Part shown: positions 36,706 through 48,139 of the stretch, piece after piece | Layout of the letters: the number at the start of each line of letters is the position of its first letter | Numbering within the stretch: position 1 is the first letter of the stretch | Origin: Umbilicaria muhlenbergii | Taxonomy: Eukaryota; Ascomycota; Lecanoromycetes; Umbilicariales; Umbilicariaceae | Assembly (NCBI GenBank): GCA_000611775.1 | Contig: KK106981.1 | Location: 3,690,129-3,754,128, forward strand | Direction of reading: 5' to 3' | Length of the DNA: 64,000 nucleotides | Program-made: the position numbers and the translations under genes | The notes under the pieces: generated by a model | What the model was told of the DNA's origin: nothing | Seen by the model: the letters and a program-made list of their open reading frames with translations, nothing else | Databases searched by the model: none

Positions 36706-38009
36706 ATGGACATCCCCAATCCCCGCCGCATCCTCATCCTCTCCCCACCCGACACCCCGATTACCTCCGTTCTGAAAGGTAAGCCTTTCTTCCCCCATCT
36801 CCCGCCCTTGAAACCTCCGCACTAACCTCCTCCCCCCCCCACCACTCTAGCCCTCACCGCACCTCCCTCCTCCACTACCACAACCACCGCCTCCACCAAT
36901 CCCGCCTCCACCAACCCCCCCACTCCCTCACACAACCCCGACCTCTTCCACCACATCCTTACCCCCTACTACACCACCACCCTCCCCATCTGGACAGACA
37001 CCATCTCCCCCTCCCTCCCCTCCTGGCTTTCCTCCTGGCTCTCCCCCTCCGCAGCGGAAGTGATTCACGCCATAGGCGCTTTTATAGTTATAGTACGAAA
37101 ACCTACCACGAGAGCCGAACTGGAGGAGGTGAGGGGGGTGGTGAGGGGTGTGAATGCTGTTGTAGAGAGGGGAGGAGGGGGTAGGTGGGAGGGGGTGAGG
37201 GTTGTGGTTGGGGNNNNNNNNNNGGGGGGTTGGTTGGGAGGGTGGGGAAGAAGGGTCGGGTGGATGAGGGACAAGGGGGGGATGAGGAGGGGGTAGTAGG
37301 GAAGGGGGGGAAAGAGGAGGGGTTATTGGAAGAGGGGTCACTGGAGGAGCAGGTACAGGAAGAGGAGGAGTGGGAGAAGGTATGTTGGGAGGAGGGGGGG
37401 TGGGAGTGGGTGGACGGGGAGGGGGAAGGTGGAGGGAGGGGGGAGGATAGAGGTATGTGGTCTTACTGGTCGGGCTATGCTATCCGGGATTTCATACCTA
37501 GGGCAGGGGTGGCGGGTGTCAGCAGCATGGACTGACCACGGTGCGATTTCTAGAGTTAACTGGTATTGCACGGCTGAAAGAAGCGCTCGAGACGAATGAT
37601 TGGGAGGGCGGCGATGCGGACGAGCTTGACCTGGAGGGTTTGGATTTAGGTGAAGAGGAGGGGTTTGAGGCTGAAGCGGCCGAAGTGGAGAGGGAAATGT
37701 TTGAGATGCGGAGGGCTATTTACGACTCTGGAGAGGGTCAAGGGAAGGAGGATGGGGTGGAAGAAGAAGAAGAAGAAGAAGAAGAAGGAGACGGCGGGGA
37801 TATCCAGGTCGAAGAATTGGAGAGTATGATGCTGAAGATGCAGGCAATTCGCGGTAAGTTTTCCCAGTTTACACATAGTATCTTTTGATGTAGAAGATAG
37901 ATTCCTGATATTCAGGTTTGGAATCGCAGACATGGGCGCAGACATGCCCGAATCAGAGAGAAAGAAGTTCGCCGCCAAAGCTGTCCGAGACATTATGAAG
38001 AGCATATGA
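36706..38009 (+). CDS. Irc6-like (p34 adaptin-binding) protein, interrupted by an assembly gap
   Basis: Irc6/p34 proteins bind clathrin adaptors and have a Rab-like fold. The N-terminus MDIPNPRRILILSPPDTPI is the family start. AAEVIHAIGAFIVIVRKPTT follows, then WEKVCWEEGGWEWVDGEG, then LTGIARLKEALETNDWEG and the C-terminus MGADMPESERKKFAAKAVRD. Exons are 36706-36778, 36851-37452 (containing 10 N at 37214-37223), 37554-37853 and 37930-38009. The frames on the two sides of the N run do not match, so the true gap is not 10 bases; a length of 2 modulo 3 would restore one frame. A poly-Glu run comes from a GAA/GAG repeat near 37760. The exon length and the protein between these blocks are therefore unknown. 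Confidence 0.85.
37214..37223. other. Assembly gap (10 N) in a G-rich tract
   Basis: A run of exactly 10 N flanked by guanine runs inside the second exon of the Irc6-like gene. The round number suggests a placeholder and not a measured length. Confidence 0.95.
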
Positions 38010-38331
38010 GCTCGCGGCCTCCAAACAACCCCAGGATAAATGACAGGGAGATTAAAGGACTGCCCTCGTTTGAGAGGTTTTATAGGAAAGGTCGGGTTCA
38101 CGTGGAGTCGACAGGCAATGGACAAAACAGCTGCGGTATTCCATGTGTTCCCAGATGATTATCATTACGCCCCAAATGCAATCCTTCCCATAAACGCTTA
38201 AGTGGAAATTCGACTCCGCTACCAGATTCGGAAGCAAAAACACGGCTGCACATGGACAGAGCCCAAATTCTGGTTCCTCGGGCAATTGCCTGCAACATTT
38301 GTACACCATCTCGATCCGAAAGAAGTTCGCG

Positions 38332-40414
38332 CTAGGTAGGGGCAGGCACGCCGTCGGATGTATCGGTACCAGTGTAACTAGTCGACGACGTTGGACTGTC
38401 CATAGCCTCAGCAAGACTTGCCACCACTCTGGGTCCGCTGGCTCTTCCAGCACTTCCATCGAATACAAAAGGACCAGCATCATTCCTTGGAGTGGTCGGT
38501 CCATCAGCTCCTAGCATCTCCAAAGGGCAAGGTGTGGTAGCTCTAAGCGTAGAGGATGCCTCTGTTGTTGGCGCCTCGTCTGGCGCAGGCTGTGGGGTTG
38601 TCGCGCTGGGCCTATTGGAGGACAAGGAGTTTCGCGGGTCAATGTCTAGAGTTGTTGCATTGGAGGCTTCCCTAGGCCGTGGTGGTGTTGTTCGGGAGCC
38701 TATTCGACGAGTTAGGAGATTTGTTGCTGGGGCAGGTGCTGCTGTCTGCTCTGAGGAGTTTGGTGGACTAGGCTCCGGGTTGATGAGATTTGCGATTGAG
38801 AGATTTCTGGTAGTCATCGTTGAAAGCACTTCGTCGTTGACATTGTCAGACGTATCGTCTCTAAGTTCTTCGTTCGATTCAGCTTCCATTGGATCCTCGC
38901 CGTTGACACCAGAAAGCTGAATGTCATTGGGATCCGAAGCCTCGTCCTCATCAGCTTCGCGCCACTCATCACCTGCCGGAGGGTCGTCGACGTCTGCTTC
39001 GAGATCTGCTACCGCGCGGCAATTGGGACAGAGAAACTGTGGCCAAGTTTTGTGGTCGTTAAGAATCGGACGAATGCACTTGTAGTGCCAGACGTGAGAA
39101 CAAGGTGCCACGAATAACGATTGACAGGGCTGTCTCTTGTCAGTGCGAGTTCGCATTGAAAAGCCTCAGTACATACAGCTATGGACATCAGACATATCGA
39201 GCACTCTGATGAATGGGTCGAAGATGTATCCCCATCTTGGGCCGGAGCTGGCTTTCCCAAATTACGCAACCGCTTATGGGTTGTCATGCTACCAAGATGT
39301 GAGTAAGGTCATTGGAGCTGGTGATGTTGAGAGACGGAACGTACTTGAAATTATTCAACCCCTTTTGCCATGCACGATTGCACTCTACTCGTATCTTGAC
39401 GCATCTGAAGATCATTTCCTCACCGCCTCTGAAATCAATCCCAAGTTGCACAACATCGCCGTCATTGAGCGGCCAAGGTCTTGATTCCGTGTTAGGCTGA
39501 CTGAGTCTGATATGGTTGAGAAATGTACCCGAGGAACTCTTGACGTCTTTGATGTACCATTGGCCATTCGAGCACCAGAACTCGCAATGCTTGCGGCTGA
39601 CGACCTTCGACTTGAAACCAACAGGGGCAGACGACGGGGCGTTTGCTGGTGGGTTCGGGTTACTGTCACGCTCCGAGTACCGGCCAACCCGAATCACACA
39701 ATCTTCGTGAGGAAGCGTCCTAGATGTGGCAGGGAACGGCAGGGATGGTCGTGTAGAGCGAGGGTCTTGGTGAGGAATGAATCTTATGGTTGGCATCGGT
39801 TGGTCTTGTGGGTATCCTGCAAGAGCTGCTTTGGTAGCGTCTTGCTGCACCTCTGATCCTGTACCATTTACGGGCTCTGAGGCTGGGGGACCATCAAGCC
39901 GACCGAGATTTGCCGCTTCCGAGTTGAATGAGGGTGTTAGAAGTGCCCTTGCCCTTCTAGCACCTTGCGGTGCGCTCCCAGCTCTATGCCTCGCCATAAT
40001 TCCCGATACGTTTCGTACGCTCGAGCTTGCCAATTGGTCGTTGGTTTCCGGCTCGGCTGGGAAGGATTCAGAAGTGGGAGTAAGTCTTTGAGGCTCTTTT
40101 ACCCCTAGGGTTGGTAGATGATCGCGTGCTGACCTAAATGGGTCTGTTTGCGATGGAGAAGAAGCCTGGCTGGGCGAGGCTGGCCGCGCTGGGTAGCTGG
40201 TGGATCTGGTGAGGCTGTTTCGATGTGAGCTGGGGTCTGAAGACTGTTGACTTGAGTGGGACGACAGATGACTATGAGTATAATGCCGGAGATAGGTAAA
40301 GCCTCGGAGTCTACTGGGCCGTGATGGTGTTGTTGGTGTCGTCGGTGTTGTCGGCGAGGCGAGCGACAGGCTCGTCGACAGCGTTGGTTGTGCTGGCGAA
40401 GGAGGCGTAAACAT
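38332..40414 (-). CDS. Dma1-type FHA-RING E3 ubiquitin ligase
   Basis: Fungal Dma1/Dma2 proteins (related to human RNF8/CHFR) ubiquitinate spindle-pole and septin regulators and hold back septation in mitosis. An FHA phosphothreonine-binding domain lies at about residues 240-345: CVIRVGRYSERD, VVSRKHCEFWC, KDVKSSSGTFLNHIRLS. A RING follows at about 386-432: CSICLMSIAPC, then PCSHVWHYKCIRP and CPNCR, with part of it rebuilt across an intron. The C-terminal 200 residues are acidic then Ser/Thr/Pro-rich. Exons are 40414-39345, 39288-39177 and 39129-38332, giving 659 residues. The first in-frame ATG is at 40414. Confidence 0.93.
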
Positions 40415-41234
40415 CTGTAAATCAACGACCGTGGACGCACGCCAACTGCAACGGTCGAAGTTCACTGCAGGTTCTTTTTTAAACGTTCCAGTACAGATGC
40501 GTGTCGAAGATTCAAAGTACAATTGGTAGAGGTACGGGGACTCCACAAACCCGCCGAGCGACAGGGATAATCGGCGTAACTGTGGACCCCGCCTTCTGAC
40601 TGATAGGCGGTTCCAGCAGGAGCAACAAGCACGTTCCAGGCACTGGAGGGTCGGTTCAGCGGCAACGGGGCTGGTGGTCGAGATGATCTCGATGGTCCGT
40701 CCTGGTTTAAGTAGTGTGTGAGACTGCTGGGGGCTGCTGGGGGCTGCTGGGGGCTGCTGACGGTTGAGCTGGACCCTTGGGGGTGGGATGACGGTCTTCT
40801 TCGCTTCGGAATCCGTAGACTGCAGGCGTTGTGGTGGAGGTAATACGGGGAAGGTCGTGCAAGCTTATAGTGCTGAGTGTACCACCACCAATCACCGGGC
40901 AGACAATGGTCGATAAATGGTGTTGTGGGCAGACCGAGCTTATCGCGGACGGTCCGGGGGGTGAGGCTTGAGTCCAGCGGGTGTTTCGTATGGCATGCTG
41001 GTGGCATGGGTGTGACAAGTCTCGGCCTCCTCCTCCTCAGCCATGCATCTGCGCACTCGGCTCTGGCCGGTTCAGCCTTACAGGGCTGAAAACCAAAAAA
41101 TGCTGCCGGCCGGGAATCGAGTATCGAAAGCCTTGGCTACGCTACCGTACCTGACCTGACCTTACGACTAGAGCTCCTCAAAGAATCGTTTATTTGATAT
41201 ACTCTGCTGCGAGACGTAGGGAATCTGCGCGCCC
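40415..41234. promoter_or_regulatory. Divergent promoter region, Dma1 / MPP alpha
   Basis: 820 bp between the two start codons. It contains a 10-bp minisatellite (ctgctggggg, about 3.6 copies, 40724-40759) on the Dma1 leader side. No gene was recognised. Confidence 0.5.
40724..40759. repeat. 10-bp minisatellite ctgctggggg
   Basis: Three full units and a partial fourth in direct tandem, about 310 bp upstream of the Dma1 start codon. Confidence 0.9.
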
Positions 41235-43114
41235 ATGAGACCACCGTCAACGAGAGCGCTCACGCGCATTTCGACAAGACTGCACCCTCCGTCGTCTCAA
41301 CTGCCCTCCCGACTGTCTAGAGGTCTTGCCACGGTTGCTGAACCGTTGGAGAAGGTACTACGGACCTCTGCAGACGTCTCTGAATGATACTGACTTTAGC
41401 GTTCGACAGGATCCCACAGAGCTTGATCAAGTCACCACACTGCCAAATGGCGTCCGTGTGGCAACGGAGGCCCTCCCAGGTCACTTTTCAGGCATCGGCG
41501 TATACGTGGATGCAGGATCGCGGTACGAGAATGAGGACCTGCGAGGCGTCAGTCATATCATAGATCGTCTCGCATTCAAGGTGCGTCATAGCACCATGTC
41601 AATAGTGTAAATACAGCTAACGGAAGACCGTGTAGTCGACCGGTTCAAGGACATCAGACGAGATGCTAGAGTCATTAGAATCTCTCGGCGGCAACATACA
41701 ATGCGCATCGTCACGGGAATCGCTGATGTACCAATCTGCAAGCTTCAATTCTTCCGTTCCTACAACACTTGGTCTACTTGCAGAGACCATTCGACACCCC
41801 CTAATTACGGAGGAAGAGGTGCAGCAGCAACTGGAGACCGCAGATTATGAGATTAAAGAGATTTGGTCGAAGCCAGAGCTCATACTGCCCGAACTAGTCC
41901 ACATGGCTGCTTATAAGGACAACACCTTGGGGAACCCCTTGCTATGCCCCCACGAACGATTACAGTACATAAACAAGAGCGTGATCGAGAAATATAGAGA
42001 TACATTCTTTAAGCCCGAAAGGATGGTCGTTGCCTTCGCGGGTGTTGGTCATGAAGAAGCTCTTAAACTTACAGAAAAATACTTCGGGGACATGCAGAAG
42101 AACCAGGGGCCCACCCTCTCCGGAGTAGGGTTAGAAACGTCCTTTACCGACTCGACACCGTCTAGTCCAGATTCTTCGTTTTCCTCCTCGTCATCACAAA
42201 CGTCGTCATACTCTTCGCCAGCAACAACACCCTCATCATCTCCTTCGCAATCATCTAAATTACTATCTAAAATACCTTTTTTCAAAAACTTGTCCACCTC
42301 CGCTTCGCATTATGCTTCGGTCTCTTCATTCGATCCTCCACAATCTCCTCTATCACCGCTTGATCTCAACATACCATCCCATTATACTGGTGGCTTTCTT
42401 TCTCTCCCACCCATCCCACCACCCACAAACCCCGCTTTACCACGCCTCTCTCACATTCATCTCGCCTTCGAGGCCCTTCCGATCTCGTCTGAGGATATAT
42501 ACGCTCTTGCGACCCTACAAACCTTGCTCGGTGGCGGCGGTTCATTCAGCGCTGGTGGACCTGGCAAGGGCATGTACTCTCGTCTCTACACGAATGTGCT
42601 CAACCAGCACGGTTGGGTGGAGTCTTGCGTAGCCTTCAATCATTCTTACACCGACTCGGGCTTGTTCGGCATTAGCGCGTCCTGCAGTCCTGCGAAAGTC
42701 TCTCAGATGCTAGAGGTCATGTGTCGTGAGCTCCAGGCATTGACATTGGACACTGGCTTTTCTGCGTTGCAGGTTGCAGAGGTCAATCGTGCTAAGAACC
42801 AGCTCAGGAGTAGCTTGTTGATGAACCTCGAGAGTCGGATGGTAGAGTTGGAGGATTTGGGGAGGCAGGTACAGGTCCATGGAAGGAAGGTCGGAGTGAA
42901 AGAGATGTGCAGGAAGATAGATGAGTTGATGGTAAAGGATCTGAGGAGGGTGGCTCGACAAGTCGTCGGTGGTCTGGTCAGGAACGTTGGCAAGGGGAGC
43001 GGCGCGCCGACAGTAGTATTACAGGAAGGCGACGAGGAGGGAGTGAAGAGGAGAGATTTTGGCTGGACTGAAATCCAGGAGAGGATCGGGAGATGGAAAC
43101 TAGGAAGAAGATAG
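41235..43114 (+). CDS. MAS2: Mitochondrial-processing peptidase alpha subunit
   Basis: Substrate-recognition subunit of the matrix peptidase that removes presequences. An Arg/Ser-rich presequence (MRPPSTRALTRISTRLH) precedes the M16 core: TTLPNGVRVATEALPG, then GVSHIIDRLAFKST, where the HxxEH zinc site of the beta subunit is missing, as expected for alpha. The glycine-rich loop GGGGSFSAGGPGKGMYSRL, which binds presequences, is intact. Between the two halves is a roughly 100-residue Ser/Pro-rich insert ending near SKIPFFKNLSTSAS. Exons are 41235-41354, 41410-41580 and 41636-43114, giving 589 residues. Confidence 0.96.
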
Positions 43115-43449
43115 CGCAGCGAGCGTCATGTATAACACCATTTAGATACAATTATAAATCCACTTAACAGGGCGAACCGTCCAGAGCTGCTTGAGGAACA
43201 TACAATTCGACTCCTCGGACATCGTTGTTCTACTCCGAGTTGGCGAGGTCAGCCTATCAGCCCACTCAGCCCTATACCCTGTTTAGCGTTTTGCTCGCTC
43301 CTTTCTAAATTCGTTGCTCGCAAGGAACGCGACCGCTCCACGCACATCAGCACTTCAGCACTTCTGCACTCGATAAAGCCAGGCACGTCGGGTCATCAGT
43401 CAAAACTTAACACTGAACTCACTTCTCACACTTGGATGCATCTATCAAT
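43115..43449. other. Intergenic, MPP alpha 3' flank and U1-70K promoter
   Basis: 335 bp between two plus-strand genes. A cgctcc/agcactt-rich leader is seen before U1-70K, and nothing else was recognised. Confidence 0.5.
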
Positions 43450-45031
43450 ATGACCGACAAGTTACCCCCAAACCTCCTTGTCCTGTTCGCACCCCGACCA
43501 GCCCTCCGTTACCTTCCGCCCAATGACCATGCTCCCGAAGAACGCAAAACCAACAACATAAGCGGCGTTGGTCAATATTTAGGCGCGTTGAAGGAATACA
43601 AGGAAATCCCGTACCAGGCTACGGAAAGTTGGCTGCAGAGGAAGGATCGATTGAAAGCGGAAAAGAAAGAGAGACAGGAGAAATTACTCACTGAAGGTTT
43701 TTCGCAACGTATGCGGAGTCGCACACTTCTCATGGTATCATCGTTGTATGATTTTGGCTGACTGGACTTCAAGACACACCAACCGATGACCCCCACATTA
43801 AAGGAGATGCTTTCAAGACGCTCTTCGTGGCTAGGTTGAGCTACGACACAAAAGAAACGGACCTAGAGCGGGAGTTTGGACGATTCGGGCCTATTGAGAG
43901 GGTAATTCTACATGCAGCGTCCACTGATTGCATTAAGATTTGTAGCTAACGTGAAACCTGCTAGATACGGATTGTCACAGATACGCACGAGCCTGAGGAT
44001 GGTGAGAAATCGAAAAAGAAGAAGAAGACGCATCGAGGCTATGCTTTTATAGTATATGAGCGAGAGAAGGATATGAAGGGTACTGCAATCTCGTCCCCAT
44101 GCTACTCAATCTGCGCAGCAAAGCCTTTATATACAGCCCCAGTAACGAAAGGTATCTAAGGAGAGTACTTGACTGACACGGAGTCTTTGCGTCTTAATCT
44201 TTAGCTGCCTACAAAGAAACCGACGGTATTCGTATCAAAGATCGCCGTGTTCTCGTCGACGTTGAGCGTGGCCGAACCGTGAAAGGTTGGAGGCCTCGCC
44301 GTTTCGGAGGTGGACTCGGAGGCCGTGGCTACACGAAGGCCATGCCCGCACGGCCAGCTGGACCAGGTAGTTTCGCAGCACCCGCCGGACCTGGTGGCTT
44401 CCAAGGCGGTTTCCGAGGCGGCTTCCGTGGTGGTGATCGAGGCGGCTTCAGAGGTGGCTTCCGCGGCGGTGATCGTGGCAGCTTTGGTGGAGGTAGAGGA
44501 GGCATTGGCTATCAAGGTGGAGGTGGGTTTGGAGGAAGAGGTGGTTATGGTGGCGCATCCACTGGCTTTGGTAACGGCCCTGCTCCACCCCCCAATGCTC
44601 CTTCTGGCCCTGGTGGAAATAAAGGAGGCTACGGCGGCGGTGGGTATGGCGGTGGTGGGTACGGTGGATCTGGCTCGCCTTCCAATGGCGCGATAAACGG
44701 CTTAGCTCCTGGCCCGGATGCACCGAACGGCAGTGGGTATGGCGATCCAAGACGCAGTGGCTCGTATGACGATAGATCGTCTTCTTACCGCGGTGGGAGC
44801 AGTAGAGGCTTTGGTGATCGAGGAAGTGACAGCCGCTCAGGAGGCATCACTGGAAGCAATCGAGAGCCTGTAAGGCCTAGGGAAGGCGGTGGTTACGGAG
44901 ACAGAGAACGTGGAGGTGGGGACCGTGATCGCGGTTACAGCACCCATGGTAGGGACGACGATTACAGCAGCAGAAAGAGGTACCATGATGGTGACGGCTA
45001 CGACGATTCGCGCAACAAGCGGAGGTATTAG
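43450..45031 (+). CDS. U1 snRNP 70 kDa protein (Snp1)
   Basis: Binds stem-loop I of U1 snRNA and helps define 5' splice sites. The N-terminal U1-70K region ([20 protein letters not shown], later [11 protein letters not shown]) is followed by one RRM with RNP2 [10 protein letters not shown] and RNP1 [10 protein letters not shown], ending [21 protein letters not shown] long Gly-rich RGG tail (repeats of GGFRGG and [10 protein letters not shown]) and an Arg/Asp/Tyr-rich end complete it. Exons are 43450-43708, 43774 to about 43902, about 43966-44079 and about 44206-45031. The first intron has a good GTATGC donor; an alternative GTTTTT donor a few bases earlier is less likely. Confidence 0.94.
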
Positions 45032-45649
45032 TGCTACTAATGCATTCAATTGCTGGGGTGGGTTTTGGGAGATTTTCAGTTTCTCTTCCCCATCTTCGTC
45101 AGGGGTAAGCATCGAGGCACCATTGCTATTTGCCATATCGACTTTCGTCATCCTGGTAAGGCTCAAACAACCACCGCGTGAGGCGCTCTTCACGTGCACA
45201 TCGGAAACCTCCAGGATACAAGGTAATACGCCAATCGCCGCTGGATAGTGGAATCAGCGAAATACATTGGACAGAGCTTTGACAACGAAGGTTGGTGCGG
45301 CGATAGTACGGGTTTGTGCTTCAATTTTTGTCTCCGTTTGGTAGGTATGTAAGTTAAGTGGATGTGGTAGTGTAAGTGCTTCAGGTAAGGTCAGATCAGG
45401 TAAGACTCTGATCATCTAGGCACTACCACAGGGCAACTTGGAGTCTACTAGAAGACGTCCGGATATCTGCGATCTTGTTTTCTTGTCTTTGGTTCACGGT
45501 AAGAGCGACAAAAGCGTTCATAATAACGAGCTTTAGCATATGCTTGCGTGGTCACCTCATTGTATAAATAGCATGATTTTCCCCCAACGCCAACGCCCAT
45601 GACTCCAGCCATGCCATGCCATTCAAGCCGCCAGGGGTATCATCACCCA
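45032..45649. other. Convergent 3' intergenic region, U1-70K / Mrt4
   Basis: About 620 bp between two converging stop codons, so only 3' UTRs and terminators are expected. It contains a 9-bp inverted repeat (45364-45372 and 45421-45429). Confidence 0.5.
45364..45429. repeat. Imperfect hairpin, gtggtagtg ... cactaccac
   Basis: Perfect 9-bp arms 48 bp apart, with a second nested pair (gatcag / ctgatc) inside. It lies between convergent genes and may be chance or part of 3'-end structure. Confidence 0.5.
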
Positions 45650-46474
45650 TCATGACCCTCCCACCTCAACATCCATCCCCTCCTCCCCTTCCTTCTCCTT
45701 CTCCTCCGCAACCGTCACCTCCCCCGTCGCCGCACTCCACCACGCCCTAATCTCCACCCCAAACTCCGACATCGTCACCCCAAACATCTTCAGCAGATTC
45801 GTCTCCCTCGCCCCCAACACATCCCCCTCCCTACAAACCACATATTCCTCCCCCAACTCGACCTTCCCCTTCACCAACCGCGTCGGCACCCCCAGTTTCC
45901 GCAGCGTCGGCTCGATCGTATGACTCAGCGGCACGTCGTCCTCGACCGCTATCTCGCCACCACGGGAATAGAGTATGCCGGGGGGAAGAGTGAAAGTGCG
46001 GGAGGCGGTGGTGCCGGCGCGGGCGAAGTCCAGGGGGTGGAAGGTCGAGAAGTAGGATGTTATTTGGGCGGGAGTGCGGGGCGTGAAGAGGAGACCGACG
46101 GTGCCGGAGAGGTGGGCGCTTAGTTGGGAGGTGTTGGGGGCGTGTTCGTCGTCGGGGGTGAGGCCGAGGGCTTTGGCCATTACTTTGGTTTTGCCGAAGA
46201 AGAGTCTGTTTGGGGGAGGGGGCATGTGAGTTGGTACTTCATGCATGGATGAGGAGAGAGGAGAGAGGGGGGGGTTACGATACCTGCTGTCTGAGAGTTG
46301 GGTGCGCACGTCTTTCAGGTGGGTGTTGCGCATGTTGTCGACGGCGAAGACGTAGATGTAGGGGTAGGTGTCGATGCTGGATTGGATGTTGGCGTACAGT
46401 TTGATTGTTAGTTCTTTGCCTTTCTTGGTGGTTTTCGAGAGGTGCACCACTTTGGCGCGCTTTGATTTGGGCAT
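45650..46474 (-). CDS. MRT4: Mrt4 ribosome assembly factor
   Basis: Nucleolar paralogue of ribosomal protein P0/uL10 that holds the stalk-base site on pre-60S particles until P0 replaces it. The N-terminus MPKSKRAKVVHLSKTTKKGK is typical, followed by YPYIYVFAVDNMRN, FFGKTKVMAKALG and the P0-like central part (SGTVGLLFTPRTP). It ends with an acidic tail. Exons are 46474-46284 and 46205-45650, giving 248 residues. The 78-nt intron is a multiple of three and has no stop in frame, so retention would add 26 residues without breaking the protein. The splice is preferred because it joins SDSR to LFFGKTKVM as in the family. Confidence 0.93.
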   Translation of the reverse strand: MPKSKRAKVVHLSKTTKKGKELTIKLYANIQSSIDTYPYIYVFAVDNMRNTHLKDVRTQLSDSRYRNPPLSPLSSSMHEVPTHMPPPPNRLFFGKTKVMAKALGLTPDDEHAPNTSQLSAHLSGTVGLLFTPRTPAQITSYFSTFHPLDFARAGTTASRTFTLPPGILYSRGGEIAVEDDVPLSHTIEPTLRKLGVPTRLVKGKVELGEEYVVCREGDVLGARETNLLKMFGVTMSEFGVEIRAWWSAATGEVTVAEEKEKEGEEGMDVEVGGS

Positions 46475-46736
46475 TTTGCACGGCGGGGTGGTCTGGTATC
46501 GCTGGGTTTCTAAAGTCGAGATTGAAGGAATAATTTATTCGATAGGGCTGCGCTGCCGATGGGTTTGGCCGAGGCCGGGGGCTAGGCTCGATTCGACCGC
46601 TTGCGATTTCGTGGGGGGGGCCTCAGGGCTTGTCTGTGAAGATTACTGCTATTTTCAAGAGCGCCGTAAGGCAGTTGGTTACCTCAGTGACCTGAAAATG
46701 ATTATCAGGAGGTTCTGTTGATCGAAGTGGTGAAAG

Positions 46737-48054
46737 ATGCTGGGTTTCATGGACTATGTCCAAAATGCCTTCTACGACGCAACCCATTGGAACCGGGACA
46801 ACTCCTACGGCTCTTTAACAGCTACAGCTCGAGGTAAGCTGTCCTTTGATAATAGCAGCTTCACTTACTGACATGTAAACTCCTCAGCCCTCCTCGACTT
46901 CGATACCCTACGTGGTCTCCGCCTCAACGTCTCCTCTCTCTCATCGCCGAATTTCGCAACCTCCTACACCCTAGGCAGCATTGGCGTAGTCGATGGCTCT
47001 CTATCGTACCTGTACTCGTCGCTTCCCATCAAGGAGAAGTCGAAAAGTGGCGAGATTGAGCTGAGGCATGTCATACAAGGCTACCGGCAATTACAGGAGC
47101 TGCGGCGACCCGACGAGCTGTGGTGGTGGGAAGAATGGCAAGCGGGCAAGCGGGTAGACAGACGAGGTTTTTGCCTCTCATGCAGTTTGTGATTCGTGAT
47201 GATTCTGTTGCTGAAAGAATTCAGATGCCTTACTCTACGGCCGCCTGTTCCTTCCCCACTCCACCCTTGAGGCCCTCTATCTCCGGCGCATCTCCCCCAC
47301 CCAGCAACTCAAGATCACCAGTGTCAGCGACTCTCGACTCAAGAGCGGCGGCACGATTCTCGCGCTCTTCCAGCATGACACTGGCAAGTACAGCACGGAA
47401 TATCTTTACAGCACCGACAGCGCTCTCTTAGGGATCCGGGGTCTTTACAACTTTGGCCCTGATCCCCGTGCTGGGGCTCCTTCCCATAAAAGCGCAGCCA
47501 CGACTTCTGTAAATACATCTGCAGCCACAACGGTTTCTTCATCTGAGGGGCTCCACGGTCGTTTCAGCGCCGGCGCTGAACTCTACTACGGCCTGCTCAA
47601 TAAGTCTGGAGGCGTCAGTACGGGAATCCGCTTCGCGACTCTCCCACGGCATACCGGCTTTCCCTATACCATGACTCTGACTCTGAACCCCCTGATGGGC
47701 AACCTTTCGTCTACTTACGCCGTCAAAGCCTCTCCCTCGCTAGCACTCTGCTCCCGCTTCGACTTCAACGTCTATTCCTACGAAAGCGACCTGCAATTAG
47801 GTATGGAGCTCTGGCGGCAAAGGCGGAAGAACGATGATCTGGATTGGGTGTACAGGAAGCTGGGGACGAAGAGAAAAGAAGACGACGATGTGGCGGGGGT
47901 GTTGAAGGCGAGGGTAAACCAGGATTGGGGCATTGGAGTGCTGTGGGAAGGAAAGTTGAAAGATTTATTATATAGTTGTGGGGTCACGTTGGACTTTCGA
48001 CGGAGGGATAGCCCGTTTCGGGCTGTGGGGCTAGAGTTGCAATATTCATCATGA
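46737..48054 (+). CDS. MDM10: Mitochondrial outer-membrane beta-barrel Mdm10
   Basis: Subunit of the ER-mitochondria encounter structure (ERMES) and of the SAM complex in beta-barrel assembly. The N-terminus [20 protein letters not shown] is the family signature. [20 protein letters not shown] follows, then [16 protein letters not shown]-like and LRFATLP-like strands ([27 protein letters not shown]). The C-terminus [20 protein letters not shown] ends in an aromatic/hydrophobic beta strand. Exons are 46737-46833, 46888-47166 and 47225-48054, giving 401 residues. The second intron uses a GTTTTT donor, which is weak, but the frame and the conserved join [14 protein letters not shown] require it. 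It is divergent from Mrt4 across 262 bp. Confidence 0.95.
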
Positions 48055-48139
48055 GGATTTTGGCATAGCGTGGGCGCAGGATGGAATGAGTTATATATCG
48101 CGAGTCTATTCAGCGCGAGGCTTGCGCCGAAGAGGGTGA

